Below, piece by piece: positions 8,273 to 18,056 of a stretch of DNA of 64,000 nt. A program made the position numbers and the translations under genes. Source of the stretch: Pseudofrankia inefficax (lineage in GTDB: Bacteria; Actinomycetota; Actinomycetes; Frankiales; Frankiaceae); the NCBI RefSeq assembly GCF_000166135.1, contig NC_014666.1, forward strand, positions 3,038,001-3,102,000, written 5' to 3'. The notes under the pieces are model-generated. The model had not been told where the DNA came from. It saw only the letters and a program-made list of their open reading frames with translations, and searched no databases. Each line of letters starts with the position of its first letter. Positions within the stretch are counted from its first letter, which is position 1.

Positions 8273-9375
8273 GCGGCGCTTTCACGGGCCGTGAGCCGGG
8301 TGCGCAGGTCCGAAGGCTGGCTGATGGGGGAGGACCAGGTGCCGACGCAGCTTTCGGCCGTGATGCCGGGGCCGAAGCCGGCGATCACGCCGGTCGCCCC
8401 GTGTTCGAGAACGTTGTCCTCGAACATGCGCCGCAGGGCGTCGAGGACCACGGCGCTCGCGATGTTGCCATGCTCGGTCAGGGTCGCCCGGCTGTAGCGG
8501 AAGAACGCCGGGTCCAGGCCGAGAATGTCCCGCAGGTCGTCCAGAATGCGCGGGCCGCCGGCATGGATGATGTAGAAGTCGAGCGCGCCCGCGTCCCAGC
8601 CGTGGCTTTCCGCGAGTGCGCACAGCGCCGGGGCGAGCATCGCCATCGTCTTCGGCACCCGCTTGTCGAGCCGGAAATGAAAGCCCGTCTCCTTGACCGC
8701 GTAGGAGATCCAGTCCTCGGTGTCCGGAACGAGGTAGGAGCAGTTCCGTTCGAGCTGCACCCCGTACCCGCCGCGCCCGCGGACCACCGCGGCGGCGACG
8801 GCGTCACCGAACAGGCCGTTGGCCAGCAGCGAGCCGACGTCGCGGTCCGACGGCTGGTAGAGCAGCGAGCAGAACTCGCAGGCGACGATGAGGACGTTCG
8901 CGTTCGGGTAGGCGGTGCAGAAGTCGGCCGCCCGGTTGATGGCCGCGCCACCGGCGGCGCAGCCGAGCTGGGCGATCGGGATCTGCCGGGTGTCGTTCCG
9001 GAACCCGAGCTTGTTGATCATCCAGGCCGTCGGGGACGGCATCAGGAAGCCCGTGCAGGACACGAAGATGATGGCGTCGATGTCCTCGGGCCCAAGGTCC
9101 CCGGCCGCCGCGAGGGCTGGGCGCACCACTCCTGGAATCCGGGCCATCGCCTCCTGGGCGTACACGGCGTTACGCGCCTCGAAACCGGGATGCTGCAGGG
9201 TTTCGGCCAGGGGTCGGACCAGATGTCTTTTGTTGACCCCGGTGTTCGAGATGAGCTGGAGAACGAGATCGAGCTGAGGGTGGTCCGCGTGCATGCGGCG
9301 GGCCAGCTCGAGGGTCTCCTCCATTCCGATCGTGTTTTCTGGGACCAGCACGGCAGGGCGGCAGAGGATTGGCAT
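8269..9375 (-). CDS. rppA: Type III polyketide synthase, 1,3,6,8-tetrahydroxynaphthalene synthase type
   Basis: The protein has 368 residues, close to known RppA enzymes, which condense five malonyl-CoA units into tetrahydroxynaphthalene, the precursor of flaviolin and melanin-like pigments. The catalytic triad is visible: Cys139 in QLGCAAGG, His271 in IIHAGGPR and Asn304 in EHGNIASA, one residue off the reported S. griseus RppA positions. The start MPILCRPAV (ATG 9375) is preceded by AAGGAGGGG at good spacing; the frame extends upstream only as noncoding-like sequence. The P450 gene downstream overlaps its stop. The product probably protects mycelium or spores. Confidence 0.93.
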   Translation of the reverse strand: MPILCRPAVLVPENTIGMEETLELARRMHADHPQLDLVLQLISNTGVNKRHLVRPLAETLQHPGFEARNAVYAQEAMARIPGVVRPALAAAGDLGPEDIDAIIFVSCTGFLMPSPTAWMINKLGFRNDTRQIPIAQLGCAAGGAAINRAADFCTAYPNANVLIVACEFCSLLYQPSDRDVGSLLANGLFGDAVAAAVVRGRGGYGVQLERNCSYLVPDTEDWISYAVKETGFHFRLDKRVPKTMAMLAPALCALAESHGWDAGALDFYIIHAGGPRILDDLRDILGLDPAFFRYSRATLTEHGNIASAVVLDALRRMFEDNVLEHGATGVIAGFGPGITAESCVGTWSSPISQPSDLRTRLTARESAA

Positions 9376-9627
9376 GCGAAGCGCCCCTCCTTCGCGGGCT
9401 CGCGCCAGTCTGGGCGCGGCTGGCGCGCAGCCCGCGCGGCCAGGTTGGGTTGATCCTAGGAGCCTGGATGGCTCGCTCAACGTACCCGTTCTCACAATGC
9501 CGAAACGATGGCCGCGGCCCGCTCCGGGAGCTGCCTTGACGTGCCGGAATTGTTCCGCCAAAGAGGGCCGACGGGCGGGCGCCCGTATTTCATTCCGGAA
9601 GTGCGGGCAATCCGGCCATCGCGGGGC

Positions 9628-11241
<1,614 letters not shown>

Positions 11242-11370
11242 GGGCGATCTCCTTTCGAGAAACCGCCTTTGATGGTTCGCCGGCCGCACCGCGAGGCACA
11301 TCGCCGCGGAGAACGAACCGAAGGTCACTCCCGCGGGTGACCCGCGACGACCGGCCCTGCCTTGCGACGG

Positions 11371-12036
11371 TCAGTCCTGCCCCGCGACGATCAGCCCCGA
11401 CTCGTAGGCGAAGACGACGGCCTGCGCCCGATCCCGAAGCCCGAGCTTGGTCAGGACGCTGCTGACGTGGCTTTTGACGGTGTGCTCGCTGACCACCAGC
11501 GTCGCCGCGATCTCGCTGTTGGACAGGCCCCGGCCGAGCAGCCGCAGCGTCTCGGACTCGCGCTCGGTCAGCTCGTCCAGCCGGCGCGCCAGCGCCGGGC
11601 GGGCGGCGCCGCGGCCGACGACGTCGGCGATCAGCCGACGGGTCACGCTCGGCGCCAGCAGCGACTCGCCGGCCGCGACGAGGCGTACCGCGCGGACCAG
11701 CTCGTCGCGCCGGACGTCCTTGAGCAGGAACCCGCTCGCCCCAGCCCGCAGCGCCGCGTAGACGTAGTCGTCCACGTCGTACATGGTCAGGACCAGCACC
11801 TTCGCCGCGCAGCTCTGGCAGATCGCGGCCGTCGCCCCGACGCCGTCGAGGGTCGGCATCCGGATGTCCATCAGCACCACGTCCGGGGCCAGCGCCGCCG
11901 CCGCCCGCACGGCCTCGGCCCCGTCGGCGGCCTCGCCGACGACGGTGATGTCGGGCTGGGCGTTGAGGATCATGGCGAAGCCGCCGCGGAAGAGATCCTG
12001 GTCGTCGACCACCAGGACGCGGATCGTCGCGTCCAT
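11371..12036 (-). CDS. NarL/FixJ-type response regulator
   Basis: The 221-residue protein has an N-terminal receiver (residues 1-120; acidic pair Asp11-Asp12, phosphoacceptor Asp57 in LMDIRMP, Lys in LLKDVRR) and a C-terminal LuxR-type helix-turn-helix (about 155-215, LTERESETLRLLGRGLSNSE). ATG 12036 is used; an in-frame GTG at 12045 overlaps the TGA of the kinase gene and is an alternative. It is the cognate partner of the kinase immediately upstream. Targets cannot be read from sequence, but the esterase gene downstream on the same strand is one candidate. Confidence 0.93.
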   Translation of the reverse strand: MDATIRVLVVDDQDLFRGGFAMILNAQPDITVVGEAADGAEAVRAAAALAPDVVLMDIRMPTLDGVGATAAICQSCAAKVLVLTMYDVDDYVYAALRAGASGFLLKDVRRDELVRAVRLVAAGESLLAPSVTRRLIADVVGRGAARPALARRLDELTERESETLRLLGRGLSNSEIAATLVVSEHTVKSHVSSVLTKLGLRDRAQAVVFAYESGLIVAGQD

Positions 12037-12041
12037 CGGTG

Positions 12042-13181
12042 TCACCCGCCCGCGGCGGCCGAACGCGGCCGGGGCCAGTGCTCGGCCGGTCGGCCGGGGG
12101 CCGGCAGCGACGCGGTGACGGTGAAGCCGCGCGGGTCGACGGCCAGCGTTCCGCCGCAGGACTGGGCTCGCTCCCGCATCCCGAGCAGGCCATGCCCCTC
12201 GCGCGGTGGCCCCGAGGCGCCGGTGCCGCCCCCGTCGTCGGCGATCCGGACCTCCAGCGACGCGTCGGTCCAGCTCAGAGTGACCTCCACGGACCGGGCC
12301 CCGGCGTGGCGGACCACGTTCGTCAACGACTCCTGGATGATCCGGTAGGCCGCCACGCCGACGTCCGGCGGCAGTGGGCGGCGCTCGCCCTCCTCCGTCA
12401 GGCTCGTCCGCAGCGCACCGCGGCCGGTCCGGGCCACCAGCTCGGCGACGGCGTCGATCCCCGGGACCGGCTCGCGCCCGGCCTGGCCCCGCAGCGCGCC
12501 GAGCATCACCCGCAGCTGGTCGACGGCCTCCCGGCCGGTCGCGGCGATCGTGTCGAAGACGGCCTCGGCCCGCGCCGGGTCCGTCCTGGCCACCACCGGC
12601 CCGGCCTCCGCCTGCACGATCATCAGCCCGACCGAGTGCGTGACGATGTCGTGCATGTCGCGGGCGATCCGGACCCGCTCGCGCTGCACCGCCGCGGCCC
12701 GCGCCTCGGCGGTGCGCTGGGCCCGCTCCGCGTCGGCCGCCTCCCGGTCCCGCCGCGCCCGGATCCCGCCGCCGATGGCGAACACGGCGACATACTCGGT
12801 GACCACGACGCGGGCGGTGTCGAAGCTCTCGCGTGGCACGACCAACGTGATCAGGACGCCAGCGGCGCAGATCGTGATCGCGACCGGCTGAAGCCGGCGT
12901 GTGCCGTGCGCGGCGAAGGTGTAGGCGCACAGCAGCGCGCCGTAGGGCACGAACAGCGGGCCGAGGTCCGGACACAGGGCGAGCACGGTGGTCGCCGGTC
13001 CCACGACCAGGCACACCACCAGCAGCGCCTGTCGGCGCCAGGCGACCGGCACGGACGCCGCGAGGCCGAGCGCGAGCAGCCACCACCGAGGATGGCCGGT
13101 GACGGCCGGCGGAGCGACCGTCGCCACGGTGATCGCCGCGGCGACCGCCACATCCCACCGGTTCAGGAGCCCCGCCCGCAC
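12042..13181 (-). CDS. Membrane sensor histidine kinase (HisKA_3 type)
   Basis: The N-terminal half has about four to six hydrophobic segments (AVAAAITVATVAPP, LLALGLAASVPVAW, LLVVCLVVGPATTV, AITICAAGVLITLVV), with no clear extracellular sensor domain. The phosphorylation box is RERVRIARDMHDIVTHS, and the ATPase region has ESLTNVVRHA, IADDGGG and GHGLLGMRERA. This is the usual NarL-partner kinase layout. GTG 13181 is preferred because GGGAGAGG precedes it; the frame is open to GTG 13310, which would add 43 residues rich in charged and Gly/Arg residues. It forms an operon with the regulator at 11371-12036. Confidence 0.85.
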   Translation of the reverse strand: MRAGLLNRWDVAVAAAITVATVAPPAVTGHPRWWLLALGLAASVPVAWRRQALLVVCLVVGPATTVLALCPDLGPLFVPYGALLCAYTFAAHGTRRLQPVAITICAAGVLITLVVPRESFDTARVVVTEYVAVFAIGGGIRARRDREAADAERAQRTAEARAAAVQRERVRIARDMHDIVTHSVGLMIVQAEAGPVVARTDPARAEAVFDTIAATGREAVDQLRVMLGALRGQAGREPVPGIDAVAELVARTGRGALRTSLTEEGERRPLPPDVGVAAYRIIQESLTNVVRHAGARSVEVTLSWTDASLEVRIADDGGGTGASGPPREGHGLLGMRERAQSCGGTLAVDPRGFTVTASLPAPGRPAEHWPRPRSAAAGG

Positions 13182-13343
13182 AGCCTCTCCCGCGATCGCC
13201 GACTCCTCCCATAATCGCCCGCCGGGCTGTCGGTCCGCCTCGTCCGTACGAATGATTCCGACTCCCTCGGACGAGCGAGTCGCCCCGGGCCGCTGGAGGC
13301 CGACGCACACCGACTCTTGCGCCGGGGCGACTTCAGCGCTTTT

Positions 13344-13359
13344 GTAGAACCCGTTCTAC
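13344..13359. promoter_or_regulatory. KstR-like palindromic operator
   Basis: The 16-base sequence GTAGAACCCGTTCTAC is a perfect inverted repeat of 7-base arms around CC. Its inner part fits the published KstR consensus TNNAACNNGTTNNA. It sits about 100 bases upstream of the first SDR gene and between two divergent transcription units. A TetR-family repressor of the KstR type is the likely ligand, by motif only; no such repressor gene lies beside it. Confidence 0.5.
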
Positions 13360-13383
13360 TCGGTGACGGGTGCCGCCGGTCGC

Positions 13384-13447
13384 GGCCGGGACGGACAGCG
13401 GCCGGGACGGACAGCGGCCGGGACAGACAGCGGCCGGGACAGACAGG
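13384..13447. repeat. Four tandem copies of a 16-bp unit
   Basis: The unit GGCCGGGACGGACAGC is repeated four times head to tail, with copies 3 and 4 carrying GACAGAC. The array ends about ten bases before the GTG of the first SDR gene, between the KstR-like palindrome and the start codon, so copy number could affect the 5' untranslated region. Confidence 0.95.
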
Positions 13448-13457
13448 GGTGTGCGCT

Positions 13458-14426
13458 GTGCGGGACTTCGCCGGCAAGGTCGCCGTGGTCACGGGCGCGG
13501 GCCAGGGCATCGGCCGGGCCCTCGTCGAGCGGTTCTGCGCCGAGGGGATGAAGGCCGTCCTCGCGGACGTCGTGCCTGAGCTCGTCGAGAGCACCACGGC
13601 CGAGCTGCGCGAGGCCGGCCACGAGGTCACCGGGGTGGTCGCCGACGTGACGTCGCTCGAGTCCGTGGAGGCGCTGCGGGACGCCGCGCTGGCCGCGTAC
13701 GGCGGCGTGCACGTCCTGTGCAACAACGCGGGCATCGGCTCGGGGTCGGAGGGCCAGCTCTGGGAGCACCACGTCAACGACTGGCGCTGGTCCTTCGACG
13801 TCAACGTGCTCGGGGTCGTCAACGGCATCCGCGCGTTCACCCAGACCATGATCGACCAGGACGTCGAGGGCCACATCGTCAACACGACGTCCGGCAACGG
13901 CGGCTTCACCCCCCTGATCAACAGTGCCGTCTACGCGGCGACGAAGGCCGCCGTCACCACCGTGACCGAATGCCTGTGGGGCCAGCTGCGGCAGTCGGGC
14001 GCGAAGGTCTCGGCCTCGCTGCTCTACCCCTCGACCGTGACGCCCGGGCTGCTCAACACCGGGATCTGGCGGCCGGGCGCGAACCGGCCCGACCGCTACG
14101 ACCGCCCGGGCGCTCCGCCGAAGGAGGGGCGCGACTCGCTGGGCGCCTTCCAGGAGCGGATGGACGCCGCCGGGCTGCCGGTGGTCTTCGCGCCGCTGTC
14201 CGAGGTCGCCGACCTGTGCCTGGCGGGCATCCGGGCCGACGCCTTCTGGATCACGGTGCCGAGCGAGGCACAGAGCGCGAAGATCCTCGCCCGCGCCCAC
14301 TCCCAGGTCGACCGGTCCGATCCGGGCTACCTGCTGGAGGCCAACCTCATGGCCGCCCGCCCAGCTACCCGCCCCGCCACCCGCCCGGCCTCTCGCCCAG
14401 CCGACCGCCCGGCCGGCAGGCCGTGA
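13458..14426 (+). CDS. SDR family oxidoreductase with RPAx-repeat tail
   Basis: This 322-residue short-chain dehydrogenase has TGAGQGIG for cofactor binding near the N-terminus, NNAGIGSG, a catalytic Ser in NTTSGNGG and YAATK for the Tyr-Lys pair. GTG 13458 was chosen because the protein then begins RDFAGKVAVVTG, typical of the family; GTG 13449 is the alternative. The last 22 residues are five RPAx tetrapeptides (12-bp DNA repeats), a low-complexity tail not needed for the fold. It is followed by a second SDR, in an operon. A KstR-like site lies upstream, which hints at oxidation of a hydroxy group on a steroid-like or acyl-CoA substrate. Confidence 0.9.
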   Translation: MRDFAGKVAVVTGAGQGIGRALVERFCAEGMKAVLADVVPELVESTTAELREAGHEVTGVVADVTSLESVEALRDAALAAYGGVHVLCNNAGIGSGSEGQLWEHHVNDWRWSFDVNVLGVVNGIRAFTQTMIDQDVEGHIVNTTSGNGGFTPLINSAVYAATKAAVTTVTECLWGQLRQSGAKVSASLLYPSTVTPGLLNTGIWRPGANRPDRYDRPGAPPKEGRDSLGAFQERMDAAGLPVVFAPLSEVADLCLAGIRADAFWITVPSEAQSAKILARAHSQVDRSDPGYLLEANLMAARPATRPATRPASRPADRPAGRP

Positions 14427-14467
14427 CCATCGAGCCCACCCCCGATCCGTCCCCAGGAGGCACCCGG

Positions 14468-15238
14468 ATGGCACACGACAACCTGCTGCGTCGGTTCGAA
14501 GGCCGCGCCGCGCTCGTCACCGGAGCCGCCTCCGGGATCGGGCGGGCCGTCGCGCTGCGGCTGGCGGCCGAGGGCGCCTCGGTCCTGGCCTGCGACGTCG
14601 ACGCCGCCGGCCTGGAGACCCTCGGCAAGGAGAGGCCCGAGGGCGCCGGTCCGATCGTCGGGCGGGTCACCGACGTGCGGGACCGGTCGGCCTGCTTCGC
14701 GGCCGTCGACGACGCGGTCGCCGAGTTCGGCCGGCTCGACGTGCTCGGCAACGTCGCCGGCATCCTGCGCACCGGGCACGTGACCGACGTGTCCGAGGAC
14801 GAGTACCGGCTCATGTTCGCGATCAACACCGACGCGTACTTCTTCTTCGCCCAGGCGGCGATCCCGCACCTGCTGGCGACCAGGGGCAACATCGTCAACA
14901 TCGCGTCGAACTCGGGCCTCATGGGCGGCGCCTACACCGTCCTGTACTGCATGACCAAGGGCGCGGTCGTCCAGCTGACCCGCGCGCTGGCGATGGAGTT
15001 CCTCAAGAAGAAGATCCGTATCAACGCCATCGCCCCCGGCGGGACGGAGACCGCACTGGTGGCCGCGACCGCCTTCCCCGACGACGTGGACTTCGAGCTC
15101 GTCGGCCGGTACATGGTCCCGCGGCGGATGGCCAAGCCGGACGACATCGCGAAGCTGTTCGCCTTCGTGGCCAGCGACGACGGCCGCAACATCCACGGCG
15201 CCATCCTGTCCTCGGACGGCGGCGTCACCGCCGGCTGA
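14468..15238 (+). CDS. SDR family oxidoreductase
   Basis: The 256-residue protein has the classical SDR pattern: TGAASGIG (about residues 17-24), NVAGIL, SNSG and YCMTKGA for the Tyr-x3-Lys pair, and a C-terminal SSDGGVTAG. ATG 14468 follows a strong AGGAGG at 14457-14462; an in-frame GTG at 14423 overlaps the stop of the previous gene but lacks this support. It is probably cotranscribed with the upstream SDR and could form sequential steps or a heteromeric enzyme with it. Confidence 0.92.
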   Translation: MAHDNLLRRFEGRAALVTGAASGIGRAVALRLAAEGASVLACDVDAAGLETLGKERPEGAGPIVGRVTDVRDRSACFAAVDDAVAEFGRLDVLGNVAGILRTGHVTDVSEDEYRLMFAINTDAYFFFAQAAIPHLLATRGNIVNIASNSGLMGGAYTVLYCMTKGAVVQLTRALAMEFLKKKIRINAIAPGGTETALVAATAFPDDVDFELVGRYMVPRRMAKPDDIAKLFAFVASDDGRNIHGAILSSDGGVTAG

Positions 15239-15275
15239 CCCCGGCGGGGCCGCCCTCGCCACCGCTCGTCGAGCG

Positions 15276-15935
15276 TCAGTCCGCTGCTGGGCCCGCCGCG
15301 CGGTGGGCGCGCAGCAGGGTGTCGACGGCATTGACCTCGCCCGCGGCGGTCCGCACCGGGCGCGGGACGCGGCCGGCGCGCTCGATGACGAGCCCGGGAA
15401 CGTCGGCGAGGTCGGCGGCGGTGTCCTCCGGGGTGTAGAGGACCTCGCGCTCCCCGGGACCGCCGATGCCGTCGGTCAGGTTCTCCACGTCGTGGGCGAC
15501 GACGAGCAGGGTGCCACCGGGCGCGAGCCACGCGGCGGCGCGGCGCAGCGCGATCCGGCGGGCGAGCGCGGGGATCTGCAGGTAGGCGACGATGACGGCG
15601 TCGAAGCAGCCGGCCGCCGGGAGGTCGGACCTGCCGCCGGTCTCCGGCTCCGCCTCGGCGATCACGTCGGCCACGCGGAACCGGGTGCGGTCGGCGACCC
15701 CTGCCTCGCCCGCGAGTCGGGCCGCGCGTTCGATCGCGGCGGCCGAGAAGTCCAGACCGGTGGCGTGCCAGCCCCGGCTGGCCAGCCAGATCGCGTTGCG
15801 CCCCTCGCCGCAGGCCAGATCGAGCGCGCGGCCGGCCGGCAGCTGGGCGAGCTCCGCCGCGACGAACCGGTTCGGCGGGAGCCCCCACACCAGCTCGGTG
15901 CCGGCGTACCGCGCATCCCAGTCCGACGCCCGCAT
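15276..15935 (-). CDS. Class I SAM-dependent methyltransferase
   Basis: This 219-residue protein has SAM-binding motif I in ALDLACGEGRNAIWLA (about residues 37-52), the acidic TGLDFS after strand 2, FDAVIVAYLQ and LAPGGTLLVVAHD. ATG 15935 (MRASDWDARYAG) is preceded by GGAAGGA; the upstream extension lacks coding character. The arrangement WDARYAG plus CGEGRNAIWLA is common in small methyltransferases annotated as tellurite-resistance or thiopurine-like. No substrate can be assigned. It converges with the SDR operon. Confidence 0.9.
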   Translation of the reverse strand: MRASDWDARYAGTELVWGLPPNRFVAAELAQLPAGRALDLACGEGRNAIWLASRGWHATGLDFSAAAIERAARLAGEAGVADRTRFRVADVIAEAEPETGGRSDLPAAGCFDAVIVAYLQIPALARRIALRRAAAWLAPGGTLLVVAHDVENLTDGIGGPGEREVLYTPEDTAADLADVPGLVIERAGRVPRPVRTAAGEVNAVDTLLRAHRAAGPAAD

Positions 15936-16542
15936 AGCGATCGTGGTTCCTTCCGCCCGTCCCCGGCCGCGGCCCGGCGCCGCTCGCCCCGCGGACCACT
16001 CCGGCCATGCCGGTGCCGTCCGCCCCTCGGGCCCCCGACTATCCCAGAGGCCGGGTGAACCCGGGCCAACCATGACAACCGGGCGTCCTCGGCTGCCGTA
16101 GCGTCGCGCCGGGGCTACGGAATGTGGCACGACATTCCGGCCACACCACCTGCTGGCGCCGAGAAATAACAAGGTGAGAGAAGACCACGCTCACGCCGCA
16201 CTCGCGGCATTAGGTGATGCACGGTGCGAGGATGACGCCTTGTCGACGCCTCCAACTTCTCCGTGCCATTGGATGGTGGCTTCTCTCACCTACAAGCCTT
16301 ATACCCGCCCATCCGGTCTACACACAACCCCTCCGCGCGCCGCCCATCTATCGGCACCGGGTGCCGAATTCCCGCCTGCCGTCCTGAACGCGCGCTTGCT
16401 CCCGTCCGGGCGCACCGTACGGCCCGGTCCCGCTTTGTCCCGAGAACGGGGCGCGACCACCCGCGTGGGCAGGCTCGGGGCGCGCTCTCAGCCGGCAACA
16501 CTGCCTCAGCCGGCGATACTGCCTCAGCCCGGCAACACTGCC
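15936..16542. other. 607-bp region without a supported gene
   Basis: Between the methyltransferase start and the end of the SsgA-like gene I see no convincing gene. A forward open frame exists here, but it runs antisense into the SsgA-like gene and has irregular codon use. The right end holds the 18-bp tandem repeat at 16487-16559. The methyltransferase promoter should lie at the left end. Confidence 0.5.
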
Positions 16543-16559
16543 TCAGCCGGCGATACTGG
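16487..16559. repeat. Four tandem 18-19-bp repeats spanning the SsgA-like stop codon
   Basis: The unit CTCAGCCGGCRAYACTGC occurs four times (16487-16504, 16505-16522, 16523-16541, 16542-16559). Copies alternate between CAACACTG and CGATACTG. The stop codon of the reverse SsgA-like gene (TCA on the plus strand, 16543-16545) lies in the last copy, and every copy contains the same TGA on the minus strand. The repeat therefore duplicates the 3' end of the gene. Confidence 0.95.
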
Positions 16560-16989
16560 GGCCGTCGCCGGTGAGCGGACCGCCCTCGGTGAGCGGCGCC
16601 AGCTCCAGGTCCCAGTCGATGTGGCGGGACTCGCCGCCGGAGGGCACCGCGGCGGCGGCGCGGCGCAGGAAGGTGCGCACGGCCCAGCGGGGCAGCCCGA
16701 TCCTCGCGTGCCCGCCGGGGCTCGACAGGGAGAGCTCTACGACGGTCTCGCCGGCGTGGGTTATCGGCGCGACCCGGACGTCGGCGATCCCGGCGGGCCG
16801 GCGCAGGCCGTCCTCCAGCAACTCCCGGGCGAAAACCCATTCGACCCAGGCGCCGTTGCCGACGTCGAACCGGATGACGACCGCGAACGGGTCCGTCGAC
16901 CGGTAGGACAGCTCGGCGGGGAATTTCCCGCCTTCGTCCAGGAGCCGGGCGTCGAACGAGACACTGATGATTGCTTCGGCGCGGGTCAC
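16543..16989 (-). CDS. SsgA-like sporulation/cell division regulator
   Basis: The 148-residue protein matches the SsgA/SsgB family of sporulating actinomycetes: FPAELSYRSTDPFAV, GAWVEWVFARELLEDGL, VRVAPITHAG, VVELSLSSPGGHARI and VRTFLRRA align with the conserved core. Family members localise septation and peptidoglycan enzymes during sporulation. GTG 16989 follows GGGGAGG; the frame upstream is not coding. The gene stands alone, divergent from the CBS protein gene. It is the best indicator that the organism forms spores. SsgB is the member found widely outside Streptomyces, but I cannot separate SsgB from other paralogues here. Confidence 0.85.
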   Translation of the reverse strand: MTRAEAIISVSFDARLLDEGGKFPAELSYRSTDPFAVVIRFDVGNGAWVEWVFARELLEDGLRRPAGIADVRVAPITHAGETVVELSLSSPGGHARIGLPRWAVRTFLRRAAAAVPSGGESRHIDWDLELAPLTEGGPLTGDGPSIAG

Positions 16990-17335
16990 TGCGGCCTCCC
17001 CTCGCCGGGCGAGTGTTGACGATGCCGATATGGTCGCGCGTCGGCGGGAAACCGGCCAGACCCTCAATGCGCTGCTCCTGCTGGCGCCTGTCGGCGCGGC
17101 GTACCGCCAATGGTGACATCTCGGCCGACTTCGCTCAATGTATGCGGGCACTCCGCGTCCGACTGATTTTTCGCCGACCCGCGCCGGAACGCCCGGCGGC
17201 CGGGAGACCCGCCCGGCGTCGGGGCCGACCACACCCGGCGCTGTCTCTCCCGCGACCAGCGGGGAAGGCTGGATCCGAGGGCGCCCGCGCCGCGCGACGA
17301 CCTCCGGGCGCGCGCCCGGAGCTGAGGAGGGCGAG
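16990..17335. other. Divergent intergenic region, about 350 bp
   Basis: This stretch separates the reverse SsgA-like gene from the forward CBS protein gene and should hold both promoters. It has local AT-rich patches (for example GATTTTTC near 17164) but no clear hexamer pair or palindrome that I can support. Confidence 0.4.
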
Positions 17336-18028
17336 ATGACGATTCCCTACCAGGTGCCGGTCACGGTCTCGCCGGCCACGACGCTGGCGGACGCCGCCCG
17401 CCTGATGGACCGGGCGGGAGTGGGTGCGCTGCTCGTCCTGGACGGGGAGCGGCTCGTCGGCATCGTGACCGATCGTGATCTGGTACTCCGGGCCGTCGCG
17501 CGTGGGATGCCGCGCGACGCCCGGGTCGACGCGGTGATGACCAGCGGCGTCGTCACCCTGCCGGTGACGGCCGAACGCGCGGAGGTGGTGCGGGCCTTCC
17601 AGACCCACTCGGTGCGCCGGCTGCCGCTGGTGGCCGGGGCCGAGGTGGTCGGGCTGATCTCGCTCGACGACCTGCTCGCCGAGGCCGTCCCCGAGGATCT
17701 GCGCGGCATCGGCGCCCTGGTCGTCAACGAGGCTCACCACCCCCGCCACGAGGCCGGTCTTCCGGTTCCGGCCGCGAAGGCCGAGCGGAAGGCCCGAACG
17801 GCCAGGACGGAGCCCGGGCCGGGCCAGGCCCGGGTGGGCGACCAGATCGTCGTCCATCGCCACACCCAGGACGAGCCGGACCGGGACGGCGAGGTCGTCG
17901 AGGTCAGTGGGCCGTTCGGCAACCCGCCGTTCCGGGTCCGCTGGTCGGACGACGGGAAGGTCACCTTCTTCTACCCGGGGTCGGACGCCGAGATCCGCCA
18001 TCTGGCCCGGGTGGGCCGCCACACCTGA
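17336..18028 (+). CDS. CBS-pair protein with C-terminal DUF1918 domain
   Basis: The 230-residue protein has two CBS motifs (about residues 8-60, LADAARLMDRAGVGALLVLD with VGIVTDRDLV; and 65-120, VVRAFQTHSVRRLPLV with VGLISLDDLL), which bind adenosyl nucleotides. A charged linker leads to a DUF1918 module (about 162-228, VGDQIVVHRHTQDEPDRDGE then FRVRWSDDGKVTFFYPG), a small beta-barrel typical of actinobacteria. ATG 17336 follows GAGGAGGG. A role in energy or stress sensing is likely for CBS proteins; the DUF1918 part has no known function. Confidence 0.9.
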   Translation: MTIPYQVPVTVSPATTLADAARLMDRAGVGALLVLDGERLVGIVTDRDLVLRAVARGMPRDARVDAVMTSGVVTLPVTAERAEVVRAFQTHSVRRLPLVAGAEVVGLISLDDLLAEAVPEDLRGIGALVVNEAHHPRHEAGLPVPAAKAERKARTARTEPGPGQARVGDQIVVHRHTQDEPDRDGEVVEVSGPFGNPPFRVRWSDDGKVTFFYPGSDAEIRHLARVGRHT

Positions 18029-18056
18029 GAGCCGCGGCGGCGACCGCCAGGGCAGA

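Noticed and set aside
7058-9375. A larger polyketide or siderophore cluster around rppA
   Set aside because: Only the P450 adjoins it; neighbours on both sides are catabolic or hydrolytic genes with clear breaks in direction or spacing.
11371-13308. 645-residue frame that ends in the response regulator
   Set aside because: Only the last 221 residues form a protein family; the rest lies in the kinase gene in another frame.
16487-16559. Possible CRISPR array at the tandem repeats
   Set aside because: The units abut without spacers, are only 16-19 bp long, and no cas genes exist in the window; the same holds for the arrays at 13384, 24460 and 40977.
16174-17019. Forward frame of 281 codons over the SsgA-like gene
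   Set aside because: It is antisense to a clear family member, and its first part has mixed codon use; the array of repeats lies within it.
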